DNA of 17,737 bases from Anaeromyxobacter_A sp035538735 (GCA_035538735.1 DATLJU010000046.1:1-17737); one strand, 5' to 3'. Positions 1-7,536 are shown, counted from the first letter of the stretch. A program made the numbers and translations. Notes: generated by a model not told the origin, from the sequence alone.

Positions 1-1013
1 AAGCTGACGTTGCTGGAGTTCGTCCGCGACTCGTCGCGGGAGGCGGCGGAGGCGGCGCTTGCGACGTTGGCGACGCCGGCGTCCCACTGCAGCGCCGGCG
101 TCTGGACCGCCGCGCGCTCGGCGTTCAGGAAGTCGAAGACGCGCCGCTCGGCGCCGGGCGCCTCGGCCTGTTTCGCGTCGGGCGGGATCTGCGCCGACGT
201 CGGCAGCGCGACCCCGCACCGGACCGGGAACCGCGCCACGCTCATCACCTGGCCTTCCCGATCCCCGCTGACCTCGACCATCATCATCCCGGGGCGGTCG
301 CCGCAGCGAAGGTCGGCGCCGAACTCGCTGCCCTCGCCCCGCGGCAGGTCGACGAGCTTCCCGGCCGGATCGCAGTAGGAGACCTTGGCCTTCGTGACGC
401 CCGCGACGAGCTTTCCGTGAAGCGTCGCCTGGCCCCCCGCCTCGAGGCGCCGCGGGAGCGGATCGATCTCGGCGACGGCGTCGTAGATGACCGCGACGAC
501 CTTGGTGACGCCCTTCTTCTCGCGCTGCGTGACCGCGCCGAAGCGAGGCGCGACCGCGTGCTGAGCGAACCCGTTGACCGGATCGAGGAGGCGCTGCGCC
601 AGGATGCGTGGGTCGTCGCTCTCGACGTTCGCGATGACGACCCGTGCTGGCGCGACCGGGACGCCGAAGTGCCAGGCGAGGAAGCTCGTCACGCTCTCGG
701 GCGGCGTGCCCTGCTCCTTCCAGCCGAGCAGCGTATCGGCGATGGCGCAGAGCCTGCCATCGGGCTGGGGAACCGGGTGGTGGCCGTCCTTCGCGAGCTC
801 GGCGGCGTCGGAGACGAGGACCGGGAAGGCGCCGCCGACGGGGCAGCGGTACTCCTGGTTCTGCCCGAACTGCGCAGCCGCCGGGCGCGCCGGCGAGAAG
901 GCGTTCCCGGCGATGCTCCCCGGCTCGTGGCGGTTGGCCTGGACGGCGGCGCAGCCCATCCCCAGCCCCAGCGCGACGAGCGCGCCGATCCTCGTCCTGC
1001 GCACGACGGTCAT
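1..1013 (-). CDS. CAP-domain (SCP/PR1-like) probable lipoprotein, C-terminus beyond window edge
   Basis: The reading frame is open from ATG at 1013 to the left edge, giving 337 visible residues. A GGAGGG ribosome-binding site lies about 7 nt upstream. The N-terminus is a short basic then hydrophobic segment ending in LGLGMGC, so Cys21 is a plausible lipidation site, although the lipobox is not canonical. Residues ~40-275 form an unrecognised N-terminal region with scattered cysteines. From about residue 290 the sequence FLNAERA...ALQWD...VANVA matches the first helix of CAP domains, the family of SCP/PR1/YkwD-type extracellular proteins. The rest of that domain is cut off by the window edge, so its catalytic-like His/Glu residues cannot be checked. 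The gene starts 22 bp after the tonB stop on the same strand, so the two are probably cotranscribed. Role unknown; likely in the cell envelope. The CAP call rests on a short stretch. Confidence 0.72.
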   Translation of the reverse strand, partial: MTVVRRTRIGALVALGLGMGCAAVQANRHEPGSIAGNAFSPARPAAAQFGQNQEYRCPVGGAFPVLVSDAAELAKDGHHPVPQPDGRLCAIADTLLGWKEQGTPPESVTSFLAWHFGVPVAPARVVIANVESDDPRILAQRLLDPVNGFAQHAVAPRFGAVTQREKKGVTKVVAVIYDAVAEIDPLPRRLEAGGQATLHGKLVAGVTKAKVSYCDPAGKLVDLPRGEGSEFGADLRCGDRPGMMMVEVSGDREGQVMSVARFPVRCGVALPTSAQIPPDAKQAEAPGAERRVFDFLNAERAAVQTPALQWDAGVANVASAASAASRDESRTNSSNVS

Positions 1014-1035
1014 GGTGGCCCCCTCCGGCCGCGCG

Positions 1036-1764
1036 TCACTGTGGCAGCTTGAGCTTGATCGTGAAGGTGTACTCGACGTCGAGCGCCTGGCCGCCCTGGG
1101 TGGCGGGCTTGTAGCGGCGACGCTCGAGCACGCTCACCACGGCCCGGTCCATGTACGGGACGCTCTTCAGCACGCGGCAGTCGTGCACGGTCCCGTCGAC
1201 CCGGACGATGCACTTCACCATCATGGTGCCCTCGATCTCGCGCTCGAGCGCCTGCTGCGTGTACTCGAGCGGCGGTCCGGCGAGGAGCGCGGGCGGGGTC
1301 ATGGTGGCGTTGAACTCGACGGGCCCGCGCGGCGGCGGAGGCGGAGGCGCGGCCGAGCCGCCCGTCATGCCTCCCACGACGCCGCCGACCACACCGCCCT
1401 CGACGCCCTCGTCGGAGGACTCCTCCTCGGGCGGCTCGTTCGGATCGGGGAGCTTGAGCTCCTGCGGCATCTCCTTCGGCTGCATCATCGCCGGCCGCGG
1501 CTTCTGCTCCGTCTTGGGCTTCTGCTGGACGACCTTCCGCTTGGGCGCCGGCGGCGGGGGAGGAGGGGCGGGAGGCGTCGGGGCGGCCTGCTTGAGGAAC
1601 TTCACCTCGACCAGCTTCTCGTCGGCGGCCTTCTTCGCAAGCGCGGTCGAGGCGGCGACGAGGCCCACCACGAGGGCGGTCTGCGCGGCGGACGAGCCGA
1701 GGATCCACACCCCGCGCTTCGCGGCCCGCTTGCCGCCTTCCCTCTTGGTCACTTCATCGAACAC
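1036..1764 (-). CDS. tonB: TonB family energy-transducing protein
   Basis: This 242-residue protein has the full TonB layout. A cytoplasmic N-terminus is followed by one membrane anchor at residues ~19-43. A long Pro/Lys/Glu-rich periplasm-spanning region follows (~60-150, with two runs of six prolines). The C-terminal TonB domain is at ~155-240 and ends with the family's RRYKPA and YTFTIKLKL-like strands. TonB carries energy from the ExbB/ExbD motor to outer-membrane receptors by binding their TonB box. The start codon is GTG at 1764; the purine-rich stretch upstream is a weak ribosome-binding site. It is divergent from a TonB-dependent receptor and close to exbB/exbD, so it most likely serves that receptor. 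The anchor contains no histidine, unlike E. coli TonB, whose anchor His is important for coupling. Two cysteines (185 and 196) in the C-terminal domain might form a disulfide. Confidence 0.93.
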   Translation of the reverse strand: MFDEVTKREGGKRAAKRGVWILGSSAAQTALVVGLVAASTALAKKAADEKLVEVKFLKQAAPTPPAPPPPPPAPKRKVVQQKPKTEQKPRPAMMQPKEMPQELKLPDPNEPPEEESSDEGVEGGVVGGVVGGMTGGSAAPPPPPPRGPVEFNATMTPPALLAGPPLEYTQQALEREIEGTMMVKCIVRVDGTVHDCRVLKSVPYMDRAVVSVLERRRYKPATQGGQALDVEYTFTIKLKLPQ

Positions 1765-1815
1765 GGGATGTCTCGATCTCCGGTTGACGCCAAAATCAGT
1801 CCCGGACCGGCCTCT

Positions 1816-1842
1816 CTAGTATCCGGTGGCTCGCTTTGTCAA
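1816..1842 (-). promoter_or_regulatory. Possible sigma70-type promoter for tonB
   Basis: On the minus strand a perfect TTGACA (1842-1837) is followed after 15 nt by TACTAG (1821-1816). The spacer is shorter than ideal, so the -10 assignment is uncertain. Transcription would start about 45 nt upstream of the tonB GTG. Confidence 0.38.
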
Positions 1843-2165
1843 CCGGGACCGGGCAAGGCGCTGGGCCGGTCCCTCGGCCGCTGGCGGACGCCTCGGAGCA
1901 CACCGAAAGCCAGCGTCGCGCGACGGCTCGACGCGGTCTCCGAAGACGACCGGCGAACCACACGCCAAGTGAACCAAGCGGTCGTTTCAACCCCACCCCA
2001 ATCGGGACCACGCGCGCGTCCGCGTTCGACCGAGGACCTCGCCTCACGGCGCAACCCCTCGAACTTTCGCGCCAAAGCCCATGCTTCCGCAATCGATTGG
2101 GCACCGGCACTTTTCCCCATTTGCAATTCGCCGTCCGGCCCCGTCCTTTCGCGGCACTCTCTTTC

Positions 2166-2195
2166 TTGACATTCGCCTACCCGCACGCCTAGAAA
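2166..2195 (+). promoter_or_regulatory. Probable sigma70-type promoter for the TonB-dependent receptor
   Basis: A perfect TTGACA at 2166-2171 is followed by an 18-nt spacer and TAGAAA at 2190-2195 (four of six matches to the -10 consensus). It lies in the AT-richest part of the spacer and would give a leader of about 110 nt before the receptor ATG at 2311. Confidence 0.5.
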
Positions 2196-2310
2196 CGCTG
2201 ATCTTTGCGGAAATGTGTCGGGATCGAATCAATCGATGCAGCGCGCTCGGGACCGATGAGCCGCTCCATCGTGATTTGTGTGCCGGGAATCAACTACTTG
2301 AGGAGGCGCT

Positions 2311-5300
2311 ATGTCGCTGAGACGCAAACTCCTGGCGGCGGCCGTCGCCGCGGGCGCACTGGCGGGAACTTCCGGGGCGGCGTTCGCCCAGGATTCGAAC
2401 CAGGCACCGCCGGCGCAGCCCGCGCCCCAGCCGTCATCGCCCAGCACCACCCCCGCCCAGCCGAACGCCCCGACCGCTCCCAGTGAGGCCGTCCAGCCCC
2501 CCGCAGCCGAGGTGGTGCAGCCTCCCGCCGAAGAGACGGCGGCGGCGCCCGGCGCCGGCAAGCGCGGCTCCAAGCAGTTCGGCGAGGAGATCGTCGTCAC
2601 CGGGTCTCGCATCCGCCGCAAGGACCTGACCACGCCCGCCCCGGTGGCCGTGCTGAGCAAGGAGCAGATCCAGGCCTCCGGAAAGACCTCGCTGGGCGAC
2701 TTCCTGCAGAGCCTCCCTGAGCAGGGGGCCGCGCTCAACACGCAGGTGAACAACGGCGGCTCGGGCGCCAGCCGCGTCAACCTGCGCGGCCTCGACAACG
2801 CGACCAGCAGCCAGCGCACCCTGGTGCTCCTCAACGGGCGCCGCATGGTCTCGACCGGCACCGGCGCCGTCACCGGTAACGGCGTCGACATCAACACCAT
2901 CCCGATCGCGGCCGTCGAGCGCATCGAGGTGCTGAAGGACGGCGCCTCCTCGGTATACGGCTCCGACGCCATCGCGGGCGTGGTGAACATCATCACGCGC
3001 AGGTCCTTCGACGGGCTCGAGGCGAACGCCTACGAGGGCGTCTCGACGCACGGCGACGGCAACACCGTCGACCTCAACGTCACCGCCGGCGTGGCGAGCG
3101 ACCGCGGCTCGTTCATGTTCTCGGGCGGCTTCTTCGACCAGCAGCCGGTCTACGCCGGCGACCGGACCTGGAGCCAGTTCCAGACCGACTACGACTGGAA
3201 CGGCAACGTCACCAAGATCGGCAGCTCGCGCGTCCCGAACGGCCGCATCATCGCGCCCAACCTCATCCCGGGCCAGACGACCGGCTCGGTCACCTACGAC
3301 GGGACGCTGCCTGGCTGCGCGAAGGACGCCTACGGCAAGCCGAACATCGCCTGCTTCCGCTCCTTCCACGCGAACGCGCTGCCTCCGGACGGCGACCTCT
3401 ACAACTTCCAGCCTTCGAACTACAACGTCACCCCCAACCGACGCGTCAACATGTTCACGAGCGGTGAGCTGAAGCTCAGCGACTCCGTGCCGACGAAGGC
3501 GTTCTTCGAGGGGACGTTCACGCACCGCGAGTCCGCCTACCAGCTCGCGCCCGAGCCGCTCATCATCGGCGCCGGCGGCCTCGACGTGACCGTCTCGAAG
3601 GACAGCTACTACAACCCGTTCGGCCGGGACTTCACCCAGGTCACCCGCCGCCTGGTCGAGTTCGGCCCTCGCCGCCAGAGCCAGACGGCGGACACGTTCC
3701 GCGTCGTGGGGGGCCTCAACGGCGTGCTCCCGTTCGGCTGGTCGTGGGACGCGGCGCTCATCTACGGCCGCACCGACTGGGCCAACGTCAACTCCGGCAA
3801 CGTCTGGCAGTCCCGCCTGCAGAACGCGGTCGGCCCGAGCTTCCTCGACCCGAAGACGAACACGGTGACGTGTGGGACGGCGGCTGCGCCGATCGGCGGC
3901 GGCTGCGTGCCGATGAACCTCTTCGGCGGCGCCGGCTCCATCGCACCTGGGGCGGTCAAGTACCTCGGGATCACGACCGTCAGCTCGGTCACGAACGAGC
4001 TCACCTCGGTCCAGTTCAACACGGCAGGTGAGCTCCCCATCACGCTCTTCGCCGACCGGCCGCTCGCCCTCGCCGTCGGGTACGAGTACCGCTTCGAGGA
4101 GGGCTCCGACACGCCGGACGCGATCACCGCCGGCGGCGAGGACAGCAACGGCACCCGGGTCGCCACGGGCGGGCACTTCTTCACGAACGAGGTCTACGCC
4201 GAGCTCTCGATCCCGATCATCAACCACCTCCCGTGGGTGGAGAACCTCGAGGGGACCGCCTCGGCCCGCATCTTCCACTACAACACCTTCGGGACGGACT
4301 GGACGTACAAGTTCGGCGGCCGCTACACGCCGGTGCCCGACGTCACGTTCCGCGGCACGTACTCCACCGCCTATCGCGCGCCCAACGTCGCGGACCTGTT
4401 CACGGGCACCTTCGACAACTTCCCGACCGTGAGCGATCCCTGCTCGAACCTGTCCAACGCCAGCGCCTCGCTCAAGTCGGCGTGCGCTGCGGCCGGCGTC
4501 CCGGCAGGCGGGAGCGGCCAGACGGACACCCAGCTCCGCGTCACGAACGGCGGCAACGCGAAACTCACGCCCGAGACCGCGAAGACCTACACCGTGGGCG
4601 TCGTCATCGAGCCCAGCATGGTGAAGAACCTGTCGTTCACCGTGGACTACTACCACATCGATATCAGCAACGCGATTGCGACCCAGGGCGCCCCGTTCAT
4701 CCTGAACTCCTGCTATCCGTCGGCGGGCACGCCCAACCCGTCGGCCTGCGCGCTCGTCGAGCGCGACGCCCAGCACTTCATCACCCGCATCACCGACCTC
4801 AACACCAACATCGGCGGTACGAACACGGCTGGCTTCGACATCACCGCCCGTTACAGCATCCCGACCGAGTCCTTCGGCCGCTTCGGCCTCGGCTTCGACG
4901 GCAACTTCCTCCGGTACTTCGACGTGATCCAGCCGGACGGGACCGTCATCCACGGGCGCGGCACCTGGGACATTGGCCAGCTCAACAACGGTATCCAGGG
5001 CGTCTATCCGACGTTCAAGGGCCTCGCGAGCGCGTCGTGGGGCCTCGGCGGCTTCGGCGCCGGCGGCACCGTGCACTACACCGGCAACATCAAGCAGTGC
5101 GCCGCGGCCGACGGCACCTCCACCGGCGGCGTCTGCTACAACAACCCGCTGCACATGGAGCGCGACGTCGGCTCTTACGCCACGTTCGACTTCTTCGGCA
5201 GCTACAACTTCAAGACCGTGGCGGGCACGACCAGCGTCTCGGTCGGCGTGAACAACCTGTTCGACGCCGCCCCGCGCACCATCTACGGCGCGCTCGAGCC

Positions 5301-5370
5301 GAACTCGGATCCGACCGCCTACGACTTCATGGGCCGGTTCGTGTACATCCGGCTCGGCCAGCGGATCTAG
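2311..5370 (+). CDS. TonB-dependent outer-membrane receptor, substrate unknown
   Basis: The 1019-residue product begins at an ATG with AGGAGG four nt upstream. Residues 1-26 are a Sec signal peptide ending AAFA before Gln27. Residues ~28-88 form an unusual Pro/Ala/Gln-rich linker. A TonB-box-like EEIVVTGSRI at 92-101 opens the plug domain, which carries typical plug motifs: VNLRGL, LVLLNGRRM, VERIEVLKDGASSVYGSDAIAGVVNIITRR. The remaining ~750 residues are a beta-barrel rich in Asn, Gly and Tyr, with motifs such as TYSTAYRAPNVADLF and VGVNNLFDAAPR. It ends YIRLGQRI rather than in the usual terminal aromatic residue. Such receptors import siderophores, vitamins, sugars or peptides with energy from TonB. 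The SRIxR plug type is common in large receptor sets. No transport or enzyme gene here reveals the ligand. The tonB, exbB and exbD neighbours suggest a dedicated motor. Confidence 0.95.
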   Translation: MSLRRKLLAAAVAAGALAGTSGAAFAQDSNQAPPAQPAPQPSSPSTTPAQPNAPTAPSEAVQPPAAEVVQPPAEETAAAPGAGKRGSKQFGEEIVVTGSRIRRKDLTTPAPVAVLSKEQIQASGKTSLGDFLQSLPEQGAALNTQVNNGGSGASRVNLRGLDNATSSQRTLVLLNGRRMVSTGTGAVTGNGVDINTIPIAAVERIEVLKDGASSVYGSDAIAGVVNIITRRSFDGLEANAYEGVSTHGDGNTVDLNVTAGVASDRGSFMFSGGFFDQQPVYAGDRTWSQFQTDYDWNGNVTKIGSSRVPNGRIIAPNLIPGQTTGSVTYDGTLPGCAKDAYGKPNIACFRSFHANALPPDGDLYNFQPSNYNVTPNRRVNMFTSGELKLSDSVPTKAFFEGTFTHRESAYQLAPEPLIIGAGGLDVTVSKDSYYNPFGRDFTQVTRRLVEFGPRRQSQTADTFRVVGGLNGVLPFGWSWDAALIYGRTDWANVNSGNVWQSRLQNAVGPSFLDPKTNTVTCGTAAAPIGGGCVPMNLFGGAGSIAPGAVKYLGITTVSSVTNELTSVQFNTAGELPITLFADRPLALAVGYEYRFEEGSDTPDAITAGGEDSNGTRVATGGHFFTNEVYAELSIPIINHLPWVENLEGTASARIFHYNTFGTDWTYKFGGRYTPVPDVTFRGTYSTAYRAPNVADLFTGTFDNFPTVSDPCSNLSNASASLKSACAAAGVPAGGSGQTDTQLRVTNGGNAKLTPETAKTYTVGVVIEPSMVKNLSFTVDYYHIDISNAIATQGAPFILNSCYPSAGTPNPSACALVERDAQHFITRITDLNTNIGGTNTAGFDITARYSIPTESFGRFGLGFDGNFLRYFDVIQPDGTVIHGRGTWDIGQLNNGIQGVYPTFKGLASASWGLGGFGAGGTVHYTGNIKQCAAADGTSTGGVCYNNPLHMERDVGSYATFDFFGSYNFKTVAGTTSVSVGVNNLFDAAPRTIYGALEPNSDPTAYDFMGRFVYIRLGQRI

Positions 5371-5428
5371 CGGGAGATACGGCGGGCCGGGGACGCGGTT
5401 CCTCGGCTTCGCCAGCACGTTCCGGGTC

Positions 5429-5467
5429 GGCCGGGCGCTCCGTCGCCCGCCCGGCCCGGCGTCGTTT
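5429..5467 (+). terminator. Likely intrinsic terminator after the receptor gene
   Basis: GGCCGGGCG (5429-5437) pairs perfectly with CGCCCGGCC (5448-5456) around a 10-nt loop, and a TTTT run follows at 5464-5467. The gap between stem and T-run and the short T-run make it a weak or partial terminator, so some read-through into exbB is possible. Confidence 0.5.
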
Positions 5468-5523
5468 TGGCCGCGCCAAGCGCTTGCAATCACACCGCAA
5501 CTCCACTGGCTTCCCGCTTCCCC

Positions 5524-5551
5524 TTGCGCTAGCTTCCCGCCTCGCTAGTAA
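5524..5551 (+). promoter_or_regulatory. Possible promoter for exbB-exbD-exbD
   Basis: TTGCGC (5524-5529), a 16-nt spacer and TAGTAA (5546-5551) lie downstream of the terminator-like hairpin and about 45 nt before the exbB start. This would let the motor genes be expressed separately from the receptor. Confidence 0.38.
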
Positions 5552-5597
5552 GAGGCGCCCGCATGGCGCTCCGCAGTCCACCACAGGAGATTCTCTG

Positions 5598-6365
5598 ATG
5601 TCGCTTCAGCTCCTATCCGCCGTGAACCAGCTCGTCGTCACCGCCGAGCCGGCCATGTCCTTCGACCTCGTGTCGATGTGGCACACCATGGGCTTCTTCG
5701 CGAAGTTCATCGCGTGCGTGCTCGGCGTCATGAGCATCTACTCGCTCGGCGTCATGGCCGAGCGCCTCGTCACCTACGCGCGCGCCAGCGCCGCTTCGCG
5801 CCAGTACGCCGAGCAGCTCCGCGGCCTGCTGCCCGGCCGCAAGTACGGGGACGCGGTGGCGCTCTCGAAGAAGCTCAAGCGCGGCCACCTGGCGAAGGTG
5901 CTCGGCCTCGCGATCGAGGAGTACGAGCGCGGCGTGAAGGCCATCCGCACTCACGGGCCCGAGGACGTCGGCGACTTCGACGTGATCGCGGCCGTGAACC
6001 GCGCGGTGGATCGCAGCTCGATGCGCACCGTGGCCGACCTGCGGCGCGGCCTGGGCGCGCTCGCCACGGTCGGCTCGACCGCCCCGTTCGTCGGACTGCT
6101 CGGCACCGTCGCCGGCATCATCACCGCCTTCCAGTCGATGGCGGCCACCGGCTCCGGCGGCCTCGGCTCGGTCTCGGCCGGCATCGCGGAGGCGCTCGTC
6201 ACGACCGCCTTCGGCCTGCTCGTCGCCATCCCCGCCGTCATGATGTTCAACTACCTGACGAACCGGGTCGAGGACATGCAGGTCGACATCAACGACTCGG
6301 CCAACGAGCTCGTCGACTACTTCATGAAGGAAGGGCGCAGCGAGCCCACCGTGACGGCGAAGTAG
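5598..6365 (+). CDS. exbB: ExbB/TolQ/MotA-family proton channel subunit
   Basis: This 255-residue protein starts at an ATG seven nt after AGGAGA. It shows the family's three membrane segments: ~33-53, ~158-178 (containing APFVGLLGTVAGIITAF) and ~198-219 (VTTAFGLLVAIPAV). A large cytoplasmic loop separates the first two. The Thr-rich and Gly-rich second and third segments are the conserved core that lines the proton path with ExbD. ExbB forms the pentameric inner-membrane scaffold that, with ExbD, converts the proton gradient into TonB movement. Two ExbD genes follow, so ExbB is a better call than TolQ. No tolA, tolB or pal is seen in the window. MotA is excluded by the partners. Confidence 0.92.
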   Translation: MSLQLLSAVNQLVVTAEPAMSFDLVSMWHTMGFFAKFIACVLGVMSIYSLGVMAERLVTYARASAASRQYAEQLRGLLPGRKYGDAVALSKKLKRGHLAKVLGLAIEEYERGVKAIRTHGPEDVGDFDVIAAVNRAVDRSSMRTVADLRRGLGALATVGSTAPFVGLLGTVAGIITAFQSMAATGSGGLGSVSAGIAEALVTTAFGLLVAIPAVMMFNYLTNRVEDMQVDINDSANELVDYFMKEGRSEPTVTAK

Positions 6366-6372
6366 CGCCGCC

Positions 6373-6464
6373 GCCCTTCGACTCCGCGCCGCCTGAGGCG
6401 GCGCGGAGCCTGCCCTGAGCGTAGGCCGCGAAGCGGCCGGAGCCGAAGGGCTCAGGGCGAACGG
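6373..6464 (+). repeat. Dispersed multi-hairpin repeat, copy A, between exbB and exbD
   Basis: The element has an outer stem GCCCTTCG (6373-6380) / CGAAGGGC (6444-6451). It encloses a 12-bp perfect hairpin with a 3-nt loop (6382-6393 / 6397-6408) and a 6-bp hairpin (6424-6429 / 6433-6438). CCCTGAGC (6413-6420) can also pair with GCTCAGGG (6450-6457), which excludes full formation of the outer stem. Copy B at 12551-12648 matches it in reverse orientation. The arms differ between copies but stay complementary. No transposase is nearby. It resembles REP-type or MITE-like intergenic palindromes. Confidence 0.85.
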
Positions 6465-6488
6465 ACCGCGAAGGAACGAGAAGACGCA

Positions 6489-6911
6489 ATGTCGATGGAC
6501 GTCGGTAGCAAGACCGTCAAGAGCGACATCAACGTCACGCCGCTCGTCGACGTGGTGCTGGTGCTGCTCATCATCTTCATGGTGATCACGCCCATGCTCC
6601 AGCGCGGGAAGGCGGTGCAGCTCCCACGCGCCAAGATGGTCTCCGAGCTGAAGCACGGCGGAGATCCGATCCTGCTCTCCATCACCGCCGACGGCCGCAC
6701 CTGGCTCGACAAGGTGGAGGTGAAGCGGAAGGACCTGTCGGACGCCCTCATCGCCGAGATGGGGAACCGGCCCGGCGCCCCGCTCATCGTCAAGGGCGAC
6801 AAGGGGCTCGACTATCGCACGGTGCGCGAGGTCATCCTCGAGGTCTCGAAGACGCGCGTGGTGGGCGTCTCACTGGCCGCCTCGCAGATCAAGGCTGGGG
6901 AGGCCGAGTAG
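6489..6911 (+). CDS. exbD: ExbD/TolR-family proton-motor subunit (first copy)
   Basis: This 140-residue protein has the classic N-terminus: a short cytoplasmic segment with SDINVTPLVDVVLVLLIIFMV, in which Asp21 at the start of the single membrane helix is the conserved proton-carrying residue. The remainder is a periplasmic ExbD domain. ExbD works inside the ExbB pentamer to energise TonB. The ribosome-binding site is weak (GAGAAG 6 nt upstream; AAGGA further away), and a second in-frame ATG two codons later is an alternative start. The gene is separated from exbB by 123 bp that carry the multi-hairpin repeat. It is followed by a second exbD only 2 nt downstream. Confidence 0.93.
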   Translation: MSMDVGSKTVKSDINVTPLVDVVLVLLIIFMVITPMLQRGKAVQLPRAKMVSELKHGGDPILLSITADGRTWLDKVEVKRKDLSDALIAEMGNRPGAPLIVKGDKGLDYRTVREVILEVSKTRVVGVSLAASQIKAGEAE

Positions 6912-6913
6912 CC

Positions 6914-7375
6914 ATGGCGATGGGACTCGGGACGAAGCGTCCCGTCACCGACATCAACGTCACGCCGCTCATCGACGTGGTCCTCGTCCTCCTCATCATC
7001 TTCATGGTGATGACGCCGCTCGCGGAGAAGCAGATGTTCACGCGCGTGCCGGAGTACGAGCCGCCGAACCAGGTCGTCCCGCCGGAGCAGGTGCCGCCCG
7101 ATCAGACGGTGCTCACGGTGAAGGCGGACGGCCGCGTCCTGCTCAACCGGCAGGACAAGTCGATCGACGAGGCGATGGCCTACCTGCACGAGGCCTACAA
7201 CGGCCGCCCGTCGAAGGTGCTCTTCTTCAACGCCGAGGACACGGTGAAGTACGACCTGGCCGTGAAGGTGCTCGACCTCGCGCACGTGGCCGGCGTGAAC
7301 ACCATCGGCATGATGACGGACGCCACCGCGGCGAGCGGTACCGCGCCGGCGCCGGCCGCGGCTCCCGCGCAGTAG
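6914..7375 (+). CDS. exbD: ExbD/TolR-family proton-motor subunit (second copy)
   Basis: This 153-residue protein starts 2 nt after the first exbD, with GGGGAGG inside the end of that gene as ribosome-binding site, so the two are translationally linked. TDINVTPLIDVVLVLLIIFMV repeats the family signature, again with Asp21. The periplasmic part differs clearly from the first copy: it has a longer linker with PPNQVVPPEQVPPDQ, and the C-terminus ends in an Ala/Pro-rich tail (~137-153). Paired exbD genes behind one exbB are known in Myxococcota and Bacteroidota. The two proteins could form a heterodimer in the motor. That last point is inference. Confidence 0.93.
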   Translation: MAMGLGTKRPVTDINVTPLIDVVLVLLIIFMVMTPLAEKQMFTRVPEYEPPNQVVPPEQVPPDQTVLTVKADGRVLLNRQDKSIDEAMAYLHEAYNGRPSKVLFFNAEDTVKYDLAVKVLDLAHVAGVNTIGMMTDATAASGTAPAPAAAPAQ

Positions 7376-7393
7376 CGCTCGCTGCGCGGTCCC

Positions 7394-7427
7394 CCTCTCC
7401 CTGCCTTCTCCCCCTCCGAGGGAGAGG
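7394..7427. terminator. Hairpin between convergent exbD and pseudouridine synthase genes
   Basis: CCTCTCCCT (7394-7402) pairs perfectly with AGGGAGAGG (7419-7427). There is no T-run directly after the stem in either direction (nearest on the plus strand is TTTT at ~7453), so terminator function is uncertain. The CCTCTCCC sequence is shared with palindromes at 11391-11664, so this may simply be a member of that repeat family. The rest of 7376-7536 holds no gene. Confidence 0.4.
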
Positions 7428-7505
7428 ATCAATGACCCATGGTGACGGGGCGTTTTATCTCCCTCGCCCCGCGCCAGCGGTCTGGGACTCGTCACGCGGT
7501 CACGT

Positions 7506-7531
7506 CGTAGGGCGGGGGCTCGTCCCCCGCC
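7506..7531 (+). repeat. 26-bp hairpin repeat, copy 1
   Basis: An 8-bp perfect stem GGCGGGGG (7511-7518) / CCCCCGCC (7524-7531) with loop CTCGT, preceded by CGTAG. The same 26 bases occur with no mismatch on the opposite strand at 12514-12539. It sits just past the stop of the pseudouridine synthase gene, at the convergence with exbD, and could act as a transcription barrier. Confidence 0.85.
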
Positions 7532-7536
7532 GCAGG

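Larger units (their letters stand above)
1765..2310. other. Divergent intergenic region between tonB and the TonB-dependent receptor
   Basis: About 545 bp without a convincing gene. Short open frames exist on both strands but none has a ribosome-binding site plus recognisable protein content. The segment is visibly less GC-rich than the flanking genes, especially 2080-2240. It contains one promoter-like pair facing each way, the palindrome CAATCGATTG at 2090-2099 and a related CAATCGATG at 2230-2238. About 110 nt of untranslated leader would precede the receptor gene. I saw no cobalamin-riboswitch-like conserved boxes and no convincing Fur box. Confidence 0.7.

Noticed and set aside
2105..2130. 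Possible sigma54 promoter (GGCAC ... TTTGC) upstream of the receptor
   Set aside because: The spacing between the GG and GC elements is about 15 nt rather than the required 10.
417..2169. Plus-strand frames across the tonB/CAP region
   Set aside because: They overlap recognisable minus-strand genes, lack ribosome-binding sites and have no family-like sequence.
2196..2310. Possible cobalamin or other riboswitch in the receptor leader
   Set aside because: None of the conserved boxes of known classes could be seen; only a plain leader with a ribosome-binding site is supported.
2434..5493. A 1019-codon open frame on the minus strand opposite the TonB-dependent receptor
   Set aside because: It is a GC-rich shadow: its composition is Arg/Val/Asp/Ala-rich with no domain, while the opposite strand has signal peptide, plug and barrel motifs and a good ribosome-binding site.
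7376..7536. A gene between exbD and the pseudouridine synthase (frame starting at 7432)
   Set aside because: It reads through the 26-bp hairpin and antisense to the synthase, has no family-like content, and looks like a frame created by repeats.
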